Both the position numbers and the translations under genes were made by a program. Source: Arthrobotrys musiformis (Eukaryota > Ascomycota > Orbiliomycetes > Orbiliales > Orbiliaceae). From it: a DNA stretch of 64,000 nucleotides. Where the stretch lies: NCBI GenBank assembly GCA_036971715.1, contig JAVHJL010000001.1, forward strand, positions 124,001 through 188,000, in the 5' to 3' direction. The notes below the pieces were generated by a model. It was not told the DNA's origin, did not search any database, and saw only the letters and a program-made list of their open reading frames with translations. Position 1 is the first letter of the stretch, and each line of letters starts with the position of its first letter. Positions 37,942 to 50,860 of this stretch are shown piece by piece.

Positions 37942-40856
37942 CTTGAAGGCGAGCGTCGAGCGACTGCTGCCCTAGTGGGCTTAGTGGCAGATTTGCCGGA
38001 CTGGCCACAATATATGGTAGTCAAACGTTGGCCGCGCGAAACGGAAGGGAACGGTTCGTGAGGGAGGGATTTCGATTGGAAGTGAATGAGGTCACGAGGT
38101 CACAGCCATGGAATTGCGAGTAGATGTTGGTCCTATTTTCGCCGGTGCCGATGTTGATGCAGATATTGGATGGTTGTGGGGAGATGAGAGATGTGATCGG
38201 ACTGATAGAAGGCCAGAGTTGACAGAACGGTGCTCTGCCCAGATAGCACCGGAATATGGGGCAAATTAGGCGTTGGTGTTGAGTGACGTCCCAGCCGGGC
38301 CAGGCAATTGAGGTGTGGCGACGATGACCTGACAAGCCGCCCGGCCATGGGGCTTGGCATCCGCAAACGACACGTTTCCTGATATAATCTGATCGATCGC
38401 ATCTGATTAGATGCGATAAGATATATATATAGCCAGGACAGCTGAGTATCGTATCCGGTGGCTGGACAGCACTCACCAATACTTGCTTGTATATACGTTT
38501 TAGGCAGCGTGGTCACACAAACCTTGTGGCACACAACGATCAGCTTCCAAATACCCTTTATAAGGCAAGTAGGATACCCAATATAATCGACCACTGGTAT
38601 TATGGGTATCGGACCAGCTACAGGTTTTCCAGCCGCTTGATCATGATCACTGCCATGGATTATATTATAGAAGAGAGCATGTATATAGTCAAATTGCTCA
38701 TGATAGACCATGATATCAATTGGGGCAGCCTCATGGGTGCAGTGAACTCGAGCTAGAGGCAGTTCCGTGGTAGCCACATGTACTGGCACTTACTTGTTAG
38801 AAGGAAATTCAAAGCCAATCCGCTTCCTCTGATAACAAATCCGTGTATACACAATAAAGCTATAAACCCTTTGGTCAGCCCCGGTATACGAGACAAATAA
38901 AACATATAGCTCACTAGTAAACTTATTATATAGAGGCATACATATATAAAGGATATCATTAAGAATCTTCGACGGGTACATTTGCGAACCTTGTCCCGTA
39001 GAACTTTCTGTAAATGCCTTATTAATATATTACTGTCATGATGATGATGCATTTCATCATCATTATTACCAAAAAACTAATAGAGAGGACATCAATTTAT
39101 ATATATGTAAGTATCTATATCTATATATAGGCTGCGCACACGTCTGAGGTTGTATACACATATATGCTACAAGCCTACACACTAAGCATCCAGTAAATCT
39201 AAACAAATTCTCTATTATCTCCGTTACTATGGTAGTCCAGAAACGCGGCATTGACGATAAGGATGGGTTGAATAAAACCCAAGCATTAATACTCTCCAAC
39301 AGTGTATTATAAACTCGCCGATGTCCGTTGACTTGTAGAGCCAATTCGGGCAAGATTGTTCGCAGCCAAAAAGGTGTCACCGGATCAGCACCGTGTTGAA
39401 ACAGTACCAACCACAGGCCGCCATAGCTGGGCATCGAACTTTGGGGGACATCAGCCTCGGCGACCTTGTTTGTATTGGGTTGTGCACGGCCGTTTGTCCA
39501 TAAGGAGGACTTGCGGGTCCCACTGTAGCAGCGGAGCGTACCGAGCGCCTTGTTTCTTGTTCTTTCGGCTCTTTGATGTGAAACAGGAATGGTGTCTGCA
39601 AATATGTGATGGGACCCTTCAAGGTTGCATCGCCAGATCTGTAGAACAAGGCTATCGTATCCTAAATTTGCCCCTTCTTTTCTGCCCTTTTCTTCCTTTT
39701 CTTTTCACATTTTGTTTGGAAGACTGTTTGAGTAATTTGAAGTTCAAAAGAGGGTCGAATTCAGGGCTGTGAGGCCGGACCAGAGACGCTTTTAGAAGTT
39801 GCAGGAATCATGGTTGGCCAGGCCGATGATAATAGGCTGGTCAAGGGCAGTCGCACAGTTGTACATATAGAGACCATCGTCAGGAACTGAAATCCTACGT
39901 GTGCCTTCGAATTTTCGGGTCACAGAACCGGACGACCATGTCGGTTCAATTAGTTGTCATTATTCTTTTTTCTTCAAACTGTTTACCAACGGTTGCTGTT
40001 GTCTGATCATTCGTGGGCGTTAAGAGGCCGACACAGTGTAATTGTAATATTTTCTCCCGCTGAAGGAATCGATTAACCGCGATTTGTGTATTTGTGCATC
40101 AGGGATATTGTTGGCTGGAAAGGAAATGGCGAATGGGAAGAATGGGAGTTATGGTTGAAAAGGAACAGCGTAATACTAATACAAACATGAAGCGCGCGTT
40201 ATAACTGACATGTCTGCATCTTCTGTCGAAAACCCCGAAACTGTCGAACACCGGTGCATATGGGCACGTCGAGTATAAAGAACGATGGTTATTGTATTAA
40301 AACGGAAGCCATACTTTTGTGTGGATTGTGTGATGCGACGAAAAAAATTCAGTAGAGTCATTAGTAGCCAGCGAAGTATTTTTGTCCTTTTGTTGAAGCC
40401 TTTTCCGAAACACCAGCGTCACCGAAGAATTAAAAAGAAAAGGGGAATGAGGGAGAAAACCATGAAACACATGTGCGACGATAAAAGGAAAAAAAGGAAA
40501 AACAAAAGACTTCAGTGTATACCTCACCATTTCCGAGCAGACTTTGGAGATAACGTCGTAATGGTCGGAGATGCTGACGAGGGAAACATGTTGGGTCCGT
40601 AGTAAGAATAGTGGTGATGAAACTACAGTGCGGAAAGGAAAGAACAAAAAGCGAGTATAGATGCTGTAAACCGTAACGGAAAAAATAGTGGAAGGCGGTG
40701 GTAAACAAGACGTTTGGCGTGGATGGCGTAAAACAACCCGAAAAAGAGGGTTGCAAATCGCGAATACTGCACATGAGAATTGTCGCGTTGGTAGACGGAT
40801 AGTTCCCTAGTCCAAGACGAGAAGTTTCACACACATATGAACCAGATCATTTGCGT
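37942..40856. other. Intergenic region between HRD1 and the RRM gene
   Basis: This contains the HRD1 upstream region, then about 2 kb of AT-rich DNA with many TATA-like runs near 38.4-39.2 kb. The last part is A/G-rich and is probably the 3' flank of the RRM gene. No gene could be supported on either strand. Confidence 0.5.
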
Positions 40857-42057
40857 TTAGCGTCTGCTATACCTCTCTTCACGGTCATAATACCCTCGGT
40901 CGCCTCCAGTGCGGTCAGCTCCTCCACCACGCCCACCGGCAGGATCCGCGGGAGCATTGTTGTAGCGGTCTTCGCCAGCAGCTGGAGCCCCATCACGAGG
41001 ACGGCCTTCATATGGGGGTCGACCACCTTCGCGATCGTAGTAGCCACTGCCGCCGCCGCCGCCGCCACCGCCACCACCACGACGTTCTTCGCGGCCGCCA
41101 CCATACCTTTCTTCACGTCCACTAGCGTATCTGTCAATTCCACCACGGCCATAGTCATCTCCATGCTCACGACGGCTGCCGTAGTAACGATCATCATAGC
41201 GAGATTCGTAGCGACCACCACCGCCACGGTAGTAACGGTCTTCCTCGTAACCCCGTGGAGGGTAGCTACCACCACCACGCGATCCTCCGTATGGACGTCC
41301 GGAGTAAGATGGAGGTCCTCGTCGGAAGTCGTCTATTCACCTTGTTAGATACTCATTCCGTCGTAGTAAATTGTGGTGTGGTTGAAAGGGGAAGTAACAT
41401 ACCACGCTTAGGAGGGCCGAAGTATTTCCCGGGGGTGGGAGTGCGAGGGCGACTTCTACGAGCCTTTTCGATGCTCAAAGTCCGACCTTCGTAGACCTCG
41501 CCTTGGAGCGCATCCTTGGCAGCGTCTGCTTGATCGGACTGCGCAAAGTTGACGAATCCGAAGCCACGGGACTCCTTGGTGTGAGGATCGACCATGATGT
41601 TGCATTTAATGACCTCACCATATTTACCAAAGAGGCGGGTTATGTCCTCTTCAGTAAGACGAGGATGGATTCCCGTAACGAAAAGGTTGGTGCCAGTGTT
41701 CCTGGAGCCATCTTTCTCCGGAGAAGCATCCTTGTCGCGACGATCACCCTGATCAGATGGGTCGGGACTACAATATTCATAAGTATGCCATTCGAATAAG
41801 ACAGAACTTTAAATATAGATGGGGGAGAAATTGACATACCGAGCATCGACACGGCCGCCCGGAGAAGCGCTTCGGCTCCTCATACGAGTATTATTGTCAG
41901 GAGTACGAGTTCGGGGCGAACCAGAGCGGTCGCGGTCGTAATTGTCGCGAGAGTCTGCAAAACGTTAACAAGACGCGTCAAAAGACGGCTAATATGCCTG
42001 TAAAGCTTAAAATCACGTACCGCCATAACCTCCACGGGAATCGGTTTCGTAGTCCAT
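40857..42057 (-). CDS. Tra2/SR-type RNA-binding protein, RRM plus RGG/Tyr-rich tail
   Basis: Four exons (42057-42021, 41954-41840, 41767-41403, 41332-40857) give about 330 aa, and all junction phases agree. Residues 1-75 are Arg/Ser/Asp-rich (SRDNYDRDRSGSPRTRTP). A single RRM spans about 78-153, with RNP2 LFVTGI (79-84) and RNP1 RGFGFVNF (118-125). A linker with RSRPRTPTPGKYFGPPKRG follows, resembling the linker of transformer-2 proteins, and then a Gly/Arg/Tyr-rich tail ending EERYSRR. Such proteins bind pre-mRNA and act in splicing or mRNP packaging in the nucleus. The tail could support condensation. The family assignment is firm for 'RRM protein' and likely for Tra2-like. Three introns within a roughly 1-kb gene are typical of autoregulated RNA-binding protein genes. 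Confidence 0.87.
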
Positions 42058-44194
42058 CGTGTCGTCAAAAATTTGAACGTGGCAAATGAAACGAGGCTGA
42101 TGAAAACAATTGCGAACGAGGATTCACCAAGGTATACTAAAAGTTAGTATCAACGAAAAAAGTGGTCTCAGGCCGAGCTAAGACGCGTAATAAAAAAAGT
42201 CAGCTGTAGAAGCCGCCGGGCGATAGTGAGAGACGGCGACGGCGATGAAGTGAGGCTGGGGAGGTCGAAGGTCAAGTTGAAAGCTGGCGATGGTGTGGCG
42301 ATGAGGTTGGTAGGAAAGAGGAAGAGATGGTTTGTTGGATGGGCTCCGAGAGGGAAAAAATAAAAATAAAAAAATATCCAAGGAAACGACAAACAGCTGC
42401 TTCACGTGTTGCGCCCACAATGCAACATCCACAACGCATTAACTAGCTCCCTCGACCAAGTAGATAGTCCTTCAGACACTAGATTTAGTTAATGAGATAG
42501 AAAGTCTAGCAATATGCAACGGGGGCTTGCAGAACAACTGCGCCTGTATGGCCATGCGCATTTTGTAACATGTAGTACTGGGCTGAGTATATATGTATAT
42601 AGGTGTGGAGGAGTGCTCAGACGCTTGATCTAGATAGTTATCTACTGCTTGGTCTTGGGACACCCAAATCAAAATACGAAACCGATCTTAAGATCTTATT
42701 TTTGATTAAACGCTAGATATATCGACGAGACAAGTTGAAATGTTATAATGTTGATGTTGCATCCGTTGTTGTATCGCCTCTCCCGCCGCCCCGTGAGTAT
42801 TTAGCTTTTAATCAAGTATGTACGTATAAGATCGAGGACTTTAAAGGACGGCGAACGTAAACCAACTATAGCAGACAACAAACTTGGTTTTGGAACGTCT
42901 CAAGTTAACAACAGTGTTGGTGACTATACATGCATAGTCGTTGTGTTCAATTGACAGTTGCGCTTGACCAAAGCCGTAGCTCATATGTTTCGAAGCCAAG
43001 TCTGGAATATATATCTAGAATCACGCATGTCCTACAGGTTGAAACGGAAAAGCGTTCAATTGCAATTCAACATTATATTATATGAACTAGTTAGAAGTTA
43101 CTCACCCCCACTTCGAGGCTAACCCTTCCCGAGAAGAGAAGGAGACTTGGTCGAAATGCATTGATTACATTGATTGCAGAGTCCGTGCAATAGGTTCTAA
43201 CTGAACTGCCACTGGTACTGGTCTACGTCTCGCGGCTGCCACTAAACATGGGCCTCAAATCGCACCAACCGTCATGTCAACCTCGCCACAAAATACAACA
43301 TGCAACACCGAACCACCTCATAACAATATTATGGAACGCAGTGGTCATATCACTCAAAGGAAAAGAAACAAGATCTTAAGAAAAGCGAGAGAGAGAGAAA
43401 AGGAACCCGTGCCCGCGGTTACCCCCACATTGATCCTTGTATACAGTTGGTCGTAGTTAGACGCCGATATGTGCATATATGCACCGCCTCGCTCATACAC
43501 TGATTAAATCGTAATACGTTGTGTATATACTCTGTCCATGTGTAAGAACTAATAGCATTACATTAATTAATTACTCACATGTTTTCCAAACCAACTTCGT
43601 TTAGTATCCCTCTGAAAAGTTAACTTCGCCCCTCGTTTAAAGCTTTCCTGAGCCTCGAAATTGAAACGGAAACCCGATATCAGTGTAAGCCCATTTATGC
43701 GCGCAGATGCGCCAAACCCGTTCCTTTCCAATATGTATCCATAGCTGTATATTATACAGGCTTAGCTAGACCGGGATAGTAGGAAACTCAAAACCATTAA
43801 CAGGTCCGAAACGAAGAGGAATCAGCCAACCAACTTCAAAGGTCAGGTCGACACCGCCCCTACGCTACCCTTTCCACCCAACAGGCCACGATAGCGTCAG
43901 ATTAAGCACCGCCGAGGAATTTACAATAACCATCCAAAACCTGTCACTACGAATTATTATATATACTCCAGGTATCAATATTGTCTCCAGTTTGCCATTC
44001 CATGTGGACCTACCGTTTTGTCCCGCACAGCTCATTCCACTCTTCCTCTCACCCCTCCTCTGAGAAACATTTTTACAATTCACCTAGACGCCTGCCCTCT
44101 ATAAAACAGCTGAATTAAGGCGTCACTTTTCCACGAATCCAGGCTTTAGTTCAACAAAAAGTACGTGGCCGGGAGCCAGAGCCATTACTCTGGA
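42058..44194. other. Divergent intergenic region
   Basis: The RRM gene (-) and the secreted-protein gene (+) are transcribed away from this 2.1-kb region, so it must contain both promoters. The part next to the RRM gene is A/G-rich on the plus strand. No other gene is evident. Confidence 0.5.
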
Positions 44195-46723
44195 ATGAGG
44201 GTGTTCGGGCCCTTCCACCCGTTGCTATGGGTGTCCACGATACCAAGTCTCGTCATCGGGACGTCAACTGCAGCGATGGAATCCGTAAGTATTTGCATAG
44301 CGCTGGTGCCTATCCTCTACTTTTATCCCTCTTCCTAAGTTAATGTAACTACATAACCTCCCCTACGCATATCCCCCCCCTTGTTTTCTGGGACAATACA
44401 ACCAGCTACAATAAAATAGAATTTCTCATAATACAATTAACCATAATAAAATGACATGCACTAACAGCTTCCATAGTCTATATCTAGTGCTAGTTACAGT
44501 GGCAGCGCAAACGTACACCCTGCCTCCACCGGCACCATGGGTGTGACCTCTTACCCGCCTGAGAATCCCACTGCTCCCGCTGCCAGTACTGCTACCGAGA
44601 GTGCAATTCCATCTGTTACCTCCATATCCTCAAGTTTCGCCACACTTGCAGCGTCACTTCAATCTAATCAAACCATCAATGCCAGCACACCCTCCAAGCC
44701 CACCCAAACTACGCTTGAGGGTACCCTCTATCAAAGTGCCGCGTGCGACTTGTGGCCCGCAACCCAGACGTATACAGATGCATCCTCTCAAACTCTGAAG
44801 CCTGTCGTGGACTCGCAAAAACGCCCGTTCAGTCTCGCTGCCCTCTCGGAATTGAACACCGCTTTGTCGGCTGCAAACCTTCCATTGCCTACCATCGATC
44901 CGGCGGCCTGGGGATTCAAGGGTGCAGAAGCTCCACCTTTGCATTTGATTCGAACAGCAAAATCAAATAAAGTGCTTGACAAATGTATAGCGCATCTGAT
45001 ACATCGAACGAGCGATATCCGTGTCTCTCTCTGTTTGCCATACTTCATTAAAAATCTGGGGGAGGCCGAGTTAGAGGGATATATCAACAAAATTTTTGAA
45101 TCGTTCCCTCTAGAAGGGATTATGCGGACACTACGCGGTATTGAATCAGATATTAAAGAGTTCCAAGCCCACCCGTCCGAGATAAATGGGACCATCTGTC
45201 GGTGGGAAGCCCCAGACGTGGAAGGCACTCCCAATTCCATTGATCTAAACCAGAGCGGGATCCAGGTCTATAACCTTGGGTGGTACAATAACACAAACGC
45301 AGTGGTAAGGCCTGAAGGCGATTCGAATTATCTATTGACAGACCCGTGGTACGCGTGGTACCTGCAGATTTCCAGCGGTGCACGCCAATTTGAAGATGCG
45401 CAAGGCGAGTGGGGCGTCGTCACAGCGTACAGTCCCGATCTGAAGTGGGATCTAATAAAAACCAAGTTCAACCCTAATGATACCGTCAGTCAAGGGGAGT
45501 GTGCCGAACCTGGCGGCAACAACAATGCCGTCAAAATTTGGGAAAAGTTCTCACAGGCGCAACTACAGGAACACATTTATCCTGCAATAAATCAAACTAT
45601 CCACAGTCTTAAAGCATTTGCAGAGGATATATATGTGAGCCAATTCAATGACCGTATCGAACGGATATTGGACGAAAAGGACGGCGACTGTCTCCGGAGA
45701 TTCTGTCTCCGGAGAGAAAACCTCACAGTAAGCCTCTGTGGATTCAAGTCTTTCTTCGAACTACAAGAATTGGACAGCGAGAGTCAATATGCTGGTGCGC
45801 TCTCGAGTCGACAGAGAATCAGCGAAGTAGTGAATTTCCTGCGGGTTGGACTAGAAAATGCCTTTTCGAATCATTATAATAGCCCCGAGATGCCAGATAA
45901 CTCGCATTTTGGGGTCCCTCTCCGTAACCTCATGTGCGCATTTGGCTCAAGTCCAAATAATAATACTTATGCGCTCCCGGGAACTTTCGATATGTACCTC
46001 GGGCGAAGGAATGGCAGGAAACTCACTGAGTGTAAGAACTATGACGGTCAGAACAACAAAAAGATCTGTGGCCAATTTAGGCTAGAAATTAGCACCAAAC
46101 CGTGTACTATTCTAAGGGGTTCCTGCGCTGCCATTGCCAGGACGGGAAAACCATCCAATAATACTGATGGTGTTTCGGTCGAGAGTATCGAAAATGCTCG
46201 AGATGAAATAGAAAAAGGTGCTATTGCTAGGAAATTCGCACAAAATTTAGTTGGCGAAACCCCAGAAAGCTGGAAGAGACTGACCCAAGGACCAGATGGC
46301 CAGTCTTACGACCAGTTCTTTTGTGATTATACCAATAACGTCAAGGTCGCTGTTACTACGTTGGATAAGGAGGCTCAAGGCGTCTCTGGAGTTGACTATG
46401 ATGTTCCGACCAAGGATTTGGTCCGCGGGATAAACCTCCTCGTTCAAGAGTTTAAGCAAGTAGGAGATGAAAATGAAGCTCGAGTTTCTTCCGGATTGTG
46501 GGGCTGTTCATGGACTGGGACTGGGAAACCCTCCATTGTTGGCCAAGGAATTACATCCCAAACAACATTTGATAACTATTTATATTATGGAAGGGTTACG
46601 GCCCAGGAATATGCAGCGGCCAATGGCTCCCCCTTCGGCAGCAGCTGGCCATGGGCGATAAACGTAACAAGGTTATACGATGATGACCCTTGCAATCAGT
46701 TCGCTGCGGCGGCCTATTCGTAG
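44195..46723 (+). CDS. Large secreted protein of unknown family
   Basis: Two exons (44195-44284, 44477-46723) give about 778 aa. Intron 44285-44476 has donor GTAAGT, a CTAAC branch site and acceptor ATAG. Exon 1 encodes MRVFGPFHPLLWVSTIPSLV, a classical signal peptide. A Ser/Thr-rich stalk follows (to about residue 110), then roughly 650 residues with about 14 cysteines, several N-glycosylation sites (NGT, NNT, NQT, NLT, NVT) and aromatic patches such as DPWYAWYLQ. There is no C-terminal membrane segment or GPI-like tail. No catalytic motif is recognised. It could be an orphan exoenzyme, wall protein or effector-like protein. The single late exon of 2.2 kb contrasts with the intron-rich neighbours. 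Confidence 0.8.
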
Positions 46724-47744
46724 CTGTATTGACCTATCACAAATAACCCCACAATTGTCGAATTTTCCATCGGCTATATCCACAGTATACTAGTGCTGGA
46801 TTTATTCTCTAGATCGCATGTATTTACTATCCCATTTGTTAACATTGGTTGGGTTTAGTCATTATGATTATTTGATCATAAGTTGGTGCGCGCGTTTAAG
46901 TTTCGGTAATGCTATATAACTATGTATCCACTAGTATCGTGCCTAGCTAGAGGACGAGGAGTAACTGAGTACCTAGGTATCCACTATAAATTGCTTCATT
47001 ATATATACTAGGCCTTTCGAGTCCAAGCCGCCATTTGCTTACAACCGTAGTTCGAAGTTACCTATAGTGCCTAATCTTTAACGCTTTCGCGAGATGATTT
47101 AGCCGACGTGACGAGATAAGTCTAGTGCTTTTCTTGCGAAGCTTATATATCTTAGTATCACGTATACTGGATAGGTCTATTTCCTCATCGGTATCCATCA
47201 TGGTATTGATTTCTGATATAAACCCACCGGCTTACTACTAATTCCAAGCTAAACGATATGTACATGTATGTACCGTACCCACGGAATTTCCCTTCCGCAT
47301 AGTAGTGCAACTTTTATGATTTTGTCAAAGAGACTTCCTGCGAGACAAGGACGACGCAAAATGAACATGAATTTGACATAAAACGAGGAAGAACGACGCC
47401 ATAGAATCATGACCGAAAAGGGGAAGAATAAGAACAAGAGAAAGAAACAACAAAGTCAACCCCTAGAAAAACCTAAGGGATTCGCAAAAGAAGAAGAAAG
47501 AGAACGCCACGTCCCTCAAGACTACAAGGCGTAGTCATGCTTGCGGAAACGATCGAAAGTATAAACACCGTTTGAGCCCCATATCCAACAATCCATCGTG
47601 TTGTAATTTTAGGTACCATGCAATAACCAATTTCAAGCGATCCTGTAACTAACCTAAACTGCGCGATTCAAGTATGAAACGGAGAATGTCGGGAGCTTCG
47701 ATTTTGGGAAGTCGTATGCCCATGGCTTAATAAGCTTAAGCATT
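46724..47744. other. Intergenic region between convergent 3' ends
   Basis: About 1 kb between the stop of the secreted-protein gene and the stop of the membrane-protein gene. No gene or repeat of note is seen. Confidence 0.5.
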
Positions 47745-49168
47745 TCAAGCCGAAAACGATCCCTTGTACCGTTGGCAAAAGTGTCGCTCATCCCTCAATC
47801 TCTTCTTCACATAAAACGTCGTAAATATCGACGATGGAATAAGCCATGCCCAAGGCAGTAGCCACCCTACGGATCCCAACGTATATATTAGCTTAAGCAC
47901 CAGTTAAACTGAGGTTTTCATATCACTGACCTAAAGCATATCCTGCCTCCTTCCCACTAACACTATCAAACCCCCACAACAATCCAAAGCACAGACTACT
48001 CATCATGATCCCGCCAATACCCCAGAACATACTGAGCCTCTTCAAAGTTTCCCTCATAGGTTTGCTTGCTTCGACTCTATCCTTCCACGATTGTCGCCAT
48101 TCCCGTTTCCCGTTACAATCGACGGCAATAACATCCTCGATGATTACGTAGATGAACCTGGGCCATATTTCACCCTTGGGCGTCGACGAGATCCGGAACG
48201 GAGTTCGGTATTTTCTTTCGTGAAGGAAGTCGGAGAGAAGGAGTTGCCAGGATATATTGAAGATTAAGGTGGGCATGGGCATGGCCATGAGATTTAGGAA
48301 TGGGGGGTCAAGGGCCGTGCCGACAGATACGCAAACGACGTTGATGATCAGACAAAGAGTGAAAGAATACTGCCAGAAATCCATCTGTAAACCACGAAGA
48401 TTAGTTTATTGTCCCACCATAGAGCTTTCAAATGAATAAGAGAAAGATGGATATGTATGGAAGACAACTTACCCCAAACCTTGCTGTCTGGCCTAACGGC
48501 CGATATCTTGGACTTTTCAAAATCAATTTTATCGACCGAATAAAACATTCTATTCCAAGGACGACACCGAAAATACCAGTGATAATTCCAAAGATAACTG
48601 TCAAGCTGATATTGGTAGCGTATTTCAAACCAAAGTACGCAGCAGGGGGGAAAAGGCCATGATCTATGACCATAACGGTGAAAGCGAATGCTACGGCAAT
48701 CCTGTGATCCCGTAGATGGAACGGAAGCGGGGGTAGCGGTGGCCGTAATATCGAAGATGTTCGCTGGCTAATACCAGGTATTGGTTCAAGGTCGTCTGGA
48801 TTCCCATTTCCGTCCCCATTTCCATTTGCGTTTGCATTTCGAGGTGGGTTGTCGCCACTGGAAGGAACAATGGGTGAAGCTATAGGCTTTTCATTTGTGA
48901 GAGTTCCCGTGAGGTCTCTTGAATCTTCTATGGTTATGGATTTCTTCGGTAGGGCCGGAGTTGTAGTGGTATCTGTAGCATCCGTAGTACTGGCCGTAGT
49001 ATTGGTGGCGGTGGGAGCGGGTTTATCGTGAGAGTCGAGCTCGAGGTTCACATGTGTTGTGGATGGAGCTACGGATGTGGACGGATTGGTGGGATTGGTG
49101 AGGGTCATATCGTCACTGGTCGAACTGGTGTGATGTGACGGCGGATACGGCAGAGTTTCAGCAGACAT
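47745..49168 (-). CDS. Fungal multi-pass membrane protein, unknown function
   Basis: Three exons (49168-48473, 48384-47931, 47866-47745) give about 423 aa. Introns of 88 and 64 nt have GTAAGT and GTCAGT donors, with CAG and TAG acceptors. Residues 1-150 are Ser/Thr/Asn/Pro-rich and presumably cytosolic. The sequence LRDHRIAVAFAFTVMVIDHG begins the first of about six membrane helices. The others start near ISLTVIFGIITGIFG, YSFTLCLIINVVC, LMAMPMPTLIFNI, WGIGGIMMSSLCFGLLWG and WLLPWAWLIPSSIF. The tail KKRLRDERHF is basic. The arrangement resembles a widespread uncharacterised fungal membrane family whose first helix follows a 'DLRHHR'-type phrase, but I know of no established role. No transporter signature is visible. 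Confidence 0.8.
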
Positions 49169-49342
49169 CTTCGAAAACGAAGGAGCCCCGGCGATAGTTA
49201 TAATTACTTCCTCCCTCGAGGGTATCGATGTGATAATATTAGCTATTAGCTAGTGGAAGTCGGTGGCCAGGCGTTGCAGTTGCGGCAGCTTCCGCTTCAT
49301 TCTTCTTCCTGTTGCAGTTTATCGGATCTTATAGAATTCCCG

Positions 49343-49674
49343 ATGCCGACAGCTGCTGAAGAAATCTGGAAACAATTCGAAAAGGTAAGAAAAATTTTAA
49401 CTGGTCCGCTGGTAGATTTTTTAAATTTTTATTTTTTGGAAAGAAAGTTATTATCGCCCAGGCGGAGAGATTCGGCGGGCTTTTCGAATTCGTCTTAACA
49501 GGTCGTATTATTCTATTACTGATCGATTGGTCGTTTGGGCCTCATATCTGCTCTCCAGCTATAGCTGGCCGGGCCGCGCACATGAAAGAATATTGTATAC
49601 TCAGAAGTATGGACACCGACCCGGTGTATGTTAGTATGTATGTATGTATGTACAGCCGGTATGGTACAGTATAA
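49343..49674 (+). CDS. Candidate short spliced gene, divergent from membrane gene
   Basis: Possible exons are 49343-49384 (MPTAAEEIWKQFEK, donor GTAAGA) and 49462-49674 (acceptor CCCAG), about 84 aa. Residues 1-40 look protein-like: AERFGGLFEFVLTGRIILLL follows directly in phase 0 and would form a membrane helix. The rest is poor and runs into a GTAT microsatellite, so the gene may be truncated, wrongly modelled or chance. Its start lies 174 bp from the divergent membrane-protein start. Confidence 0.25.
49633..49652 (+). repeat. (GTAT)n microsatellite
   Basis: About five GTAT units in intergenic DNA, next to the doubtful 3' part of the candidate short gene. Confidence 0.75.
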
Positions 49675-50472
49675 TATATGGAATGGGGGTTAACGTCAAA
49701 ACGGTATCGGTTGAGCCGTGCGGTTGGAACTGAACTATCCCTCGAGTTCTCTACGATCAAAGTTACTGTTAACTTAAATTTCTGCGCTGACTCAACTGCT
49801 GGAAACTGGTGTCCGTAGGTGCCGTTATTTAATTCCGGGGTCAGAAATTTCGAAATAAAAACGTATAGTAAAAAAGAACCAGCTAGAACCCGTGGAGAGG
49901 GCTGATAGCATTATAATAGTATCATCATCAATCGAAGGCAAATTCATACAATCCATCCAACCAAGGCCATTACTGCTACACCGCATGCTACACGGACACT
50001 ACAGAAATGCATATGTCAGCCCAGCGCAGCTCACAAAGCGGCGGCCACCAGGCCAAGCATTGCAAGTCCAGAATCGGATGATGTAGGCCCTGCAAATGGA
50101 CCTGGCCGAACCACAAACCAGGGATTCCGGTCACACCACCAAGAAAAACAGCGACAAGACCCCAGCCGGCAAGTGGATTTCTAGCCTAGTCTTGTCCCTC
50201 TTATCATTGCTTAATGCCTGTCGCTGACTGGGGGGAAAAAAACTGAGGCTACTAAATCGTGACGTCACATCGCCGCCAGTTATTTGTCACCAAAGAACGG
50301 TGATATCCACAGCCTTTATATCGTATCCCGCTTCATAGACGGCGTTACGATGAGTAGAATTAACCCCCGGGCCTCAGATATTTACACCAGCTGCCCAGTA
50401 TCTTAAGCTTTCAAACCGCCGAAATGAACAATCTTCAAACTCAAACTCTAACCCTGCCGTAAAATATTCGCC

Positions 50473-50480
50473 TCACGTGA
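50473..50480. promoter_or_regulatory. TCACGTGA palindrome (bHLH/Cbf1-type E-box)
   Basis: A perfect 8-bp palindrome containing CACGTG lies 79 bp before the ATG of a candidate short gene. bHLH factors such as Cbf1 or Pho4 bind this core in fungi. About 25 bp upstream is CTAACCCTG, which resembles a telobox. Binding is inferred only. Confidence 0.4.
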
Positions 50481-50558
50481 CAAAAAATTGACATTCACTG
50501 CGGCACAAATCTCAAATCTCTGCGGCCAACACCAAATCCCAAATTCAGCGCTAACGTC

Positions 50559-50860
50559 ATGAACCAGGTGAGTAATCACACATAGGTGGAAATAAACTCC
50601 GGTTCGATACGAGATAGGCAAATAAAAAGGTTTACTGTACCCTTGAAGAGATTTATTAGCATACGCCTATGCATGGCTGACGAGAGCCAATGTCTTGAGC
50701 TTAAAGTCAATACAATGATGTGTACCAGAAAAATACCATGGCCAAGTACCGTGATGACGACTATCATAGCTACATGACAATACCAGAACTCGGGTTGTCA
50801 AAGGAAACTTTGAGAACCCGAATCCCGCCCTTCTTGCAAGATCTTGAGCTATCATCATGA
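50559..50860 (+). CDS. Candidate 46-residue microprotein gene with a 3-codon first exon
   Basis: Exon 1 is only ATG AAC CAG (50559-50567) before a consensus GTGAGT donor. Exon 2 is 50729-50860 after acceptor ACCAG. The product starts MNQKNTMAKYRDDDYHSY and ends LQDLELSS. Its composition (TIPELGLSKETLRTRIPPFL) looks like a folded small protein rather than random sequence. It has no signal peptide or membrane helix. Tiny first exons are common in conserved fungal genes. An alternative start is the internal ATG at 50738. The family is unrecognised. Confidence 0.38.

Noticed and set aside
39356..39772. 138-codon plus-strand frame rich in Cys and Phe
   Set aside because: It shows no conserved motif or splice support and has low-complexity C-rich and F-rich composition.
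40851..41348. Val/Thr/Ala-rich frames on both strands over the RRM gene tail
   Set aside because: Shadow frames of the RGG/Tyr-rich exon 4. The correct frame is open from the acceptor at 41332 and continues the RRM protein.
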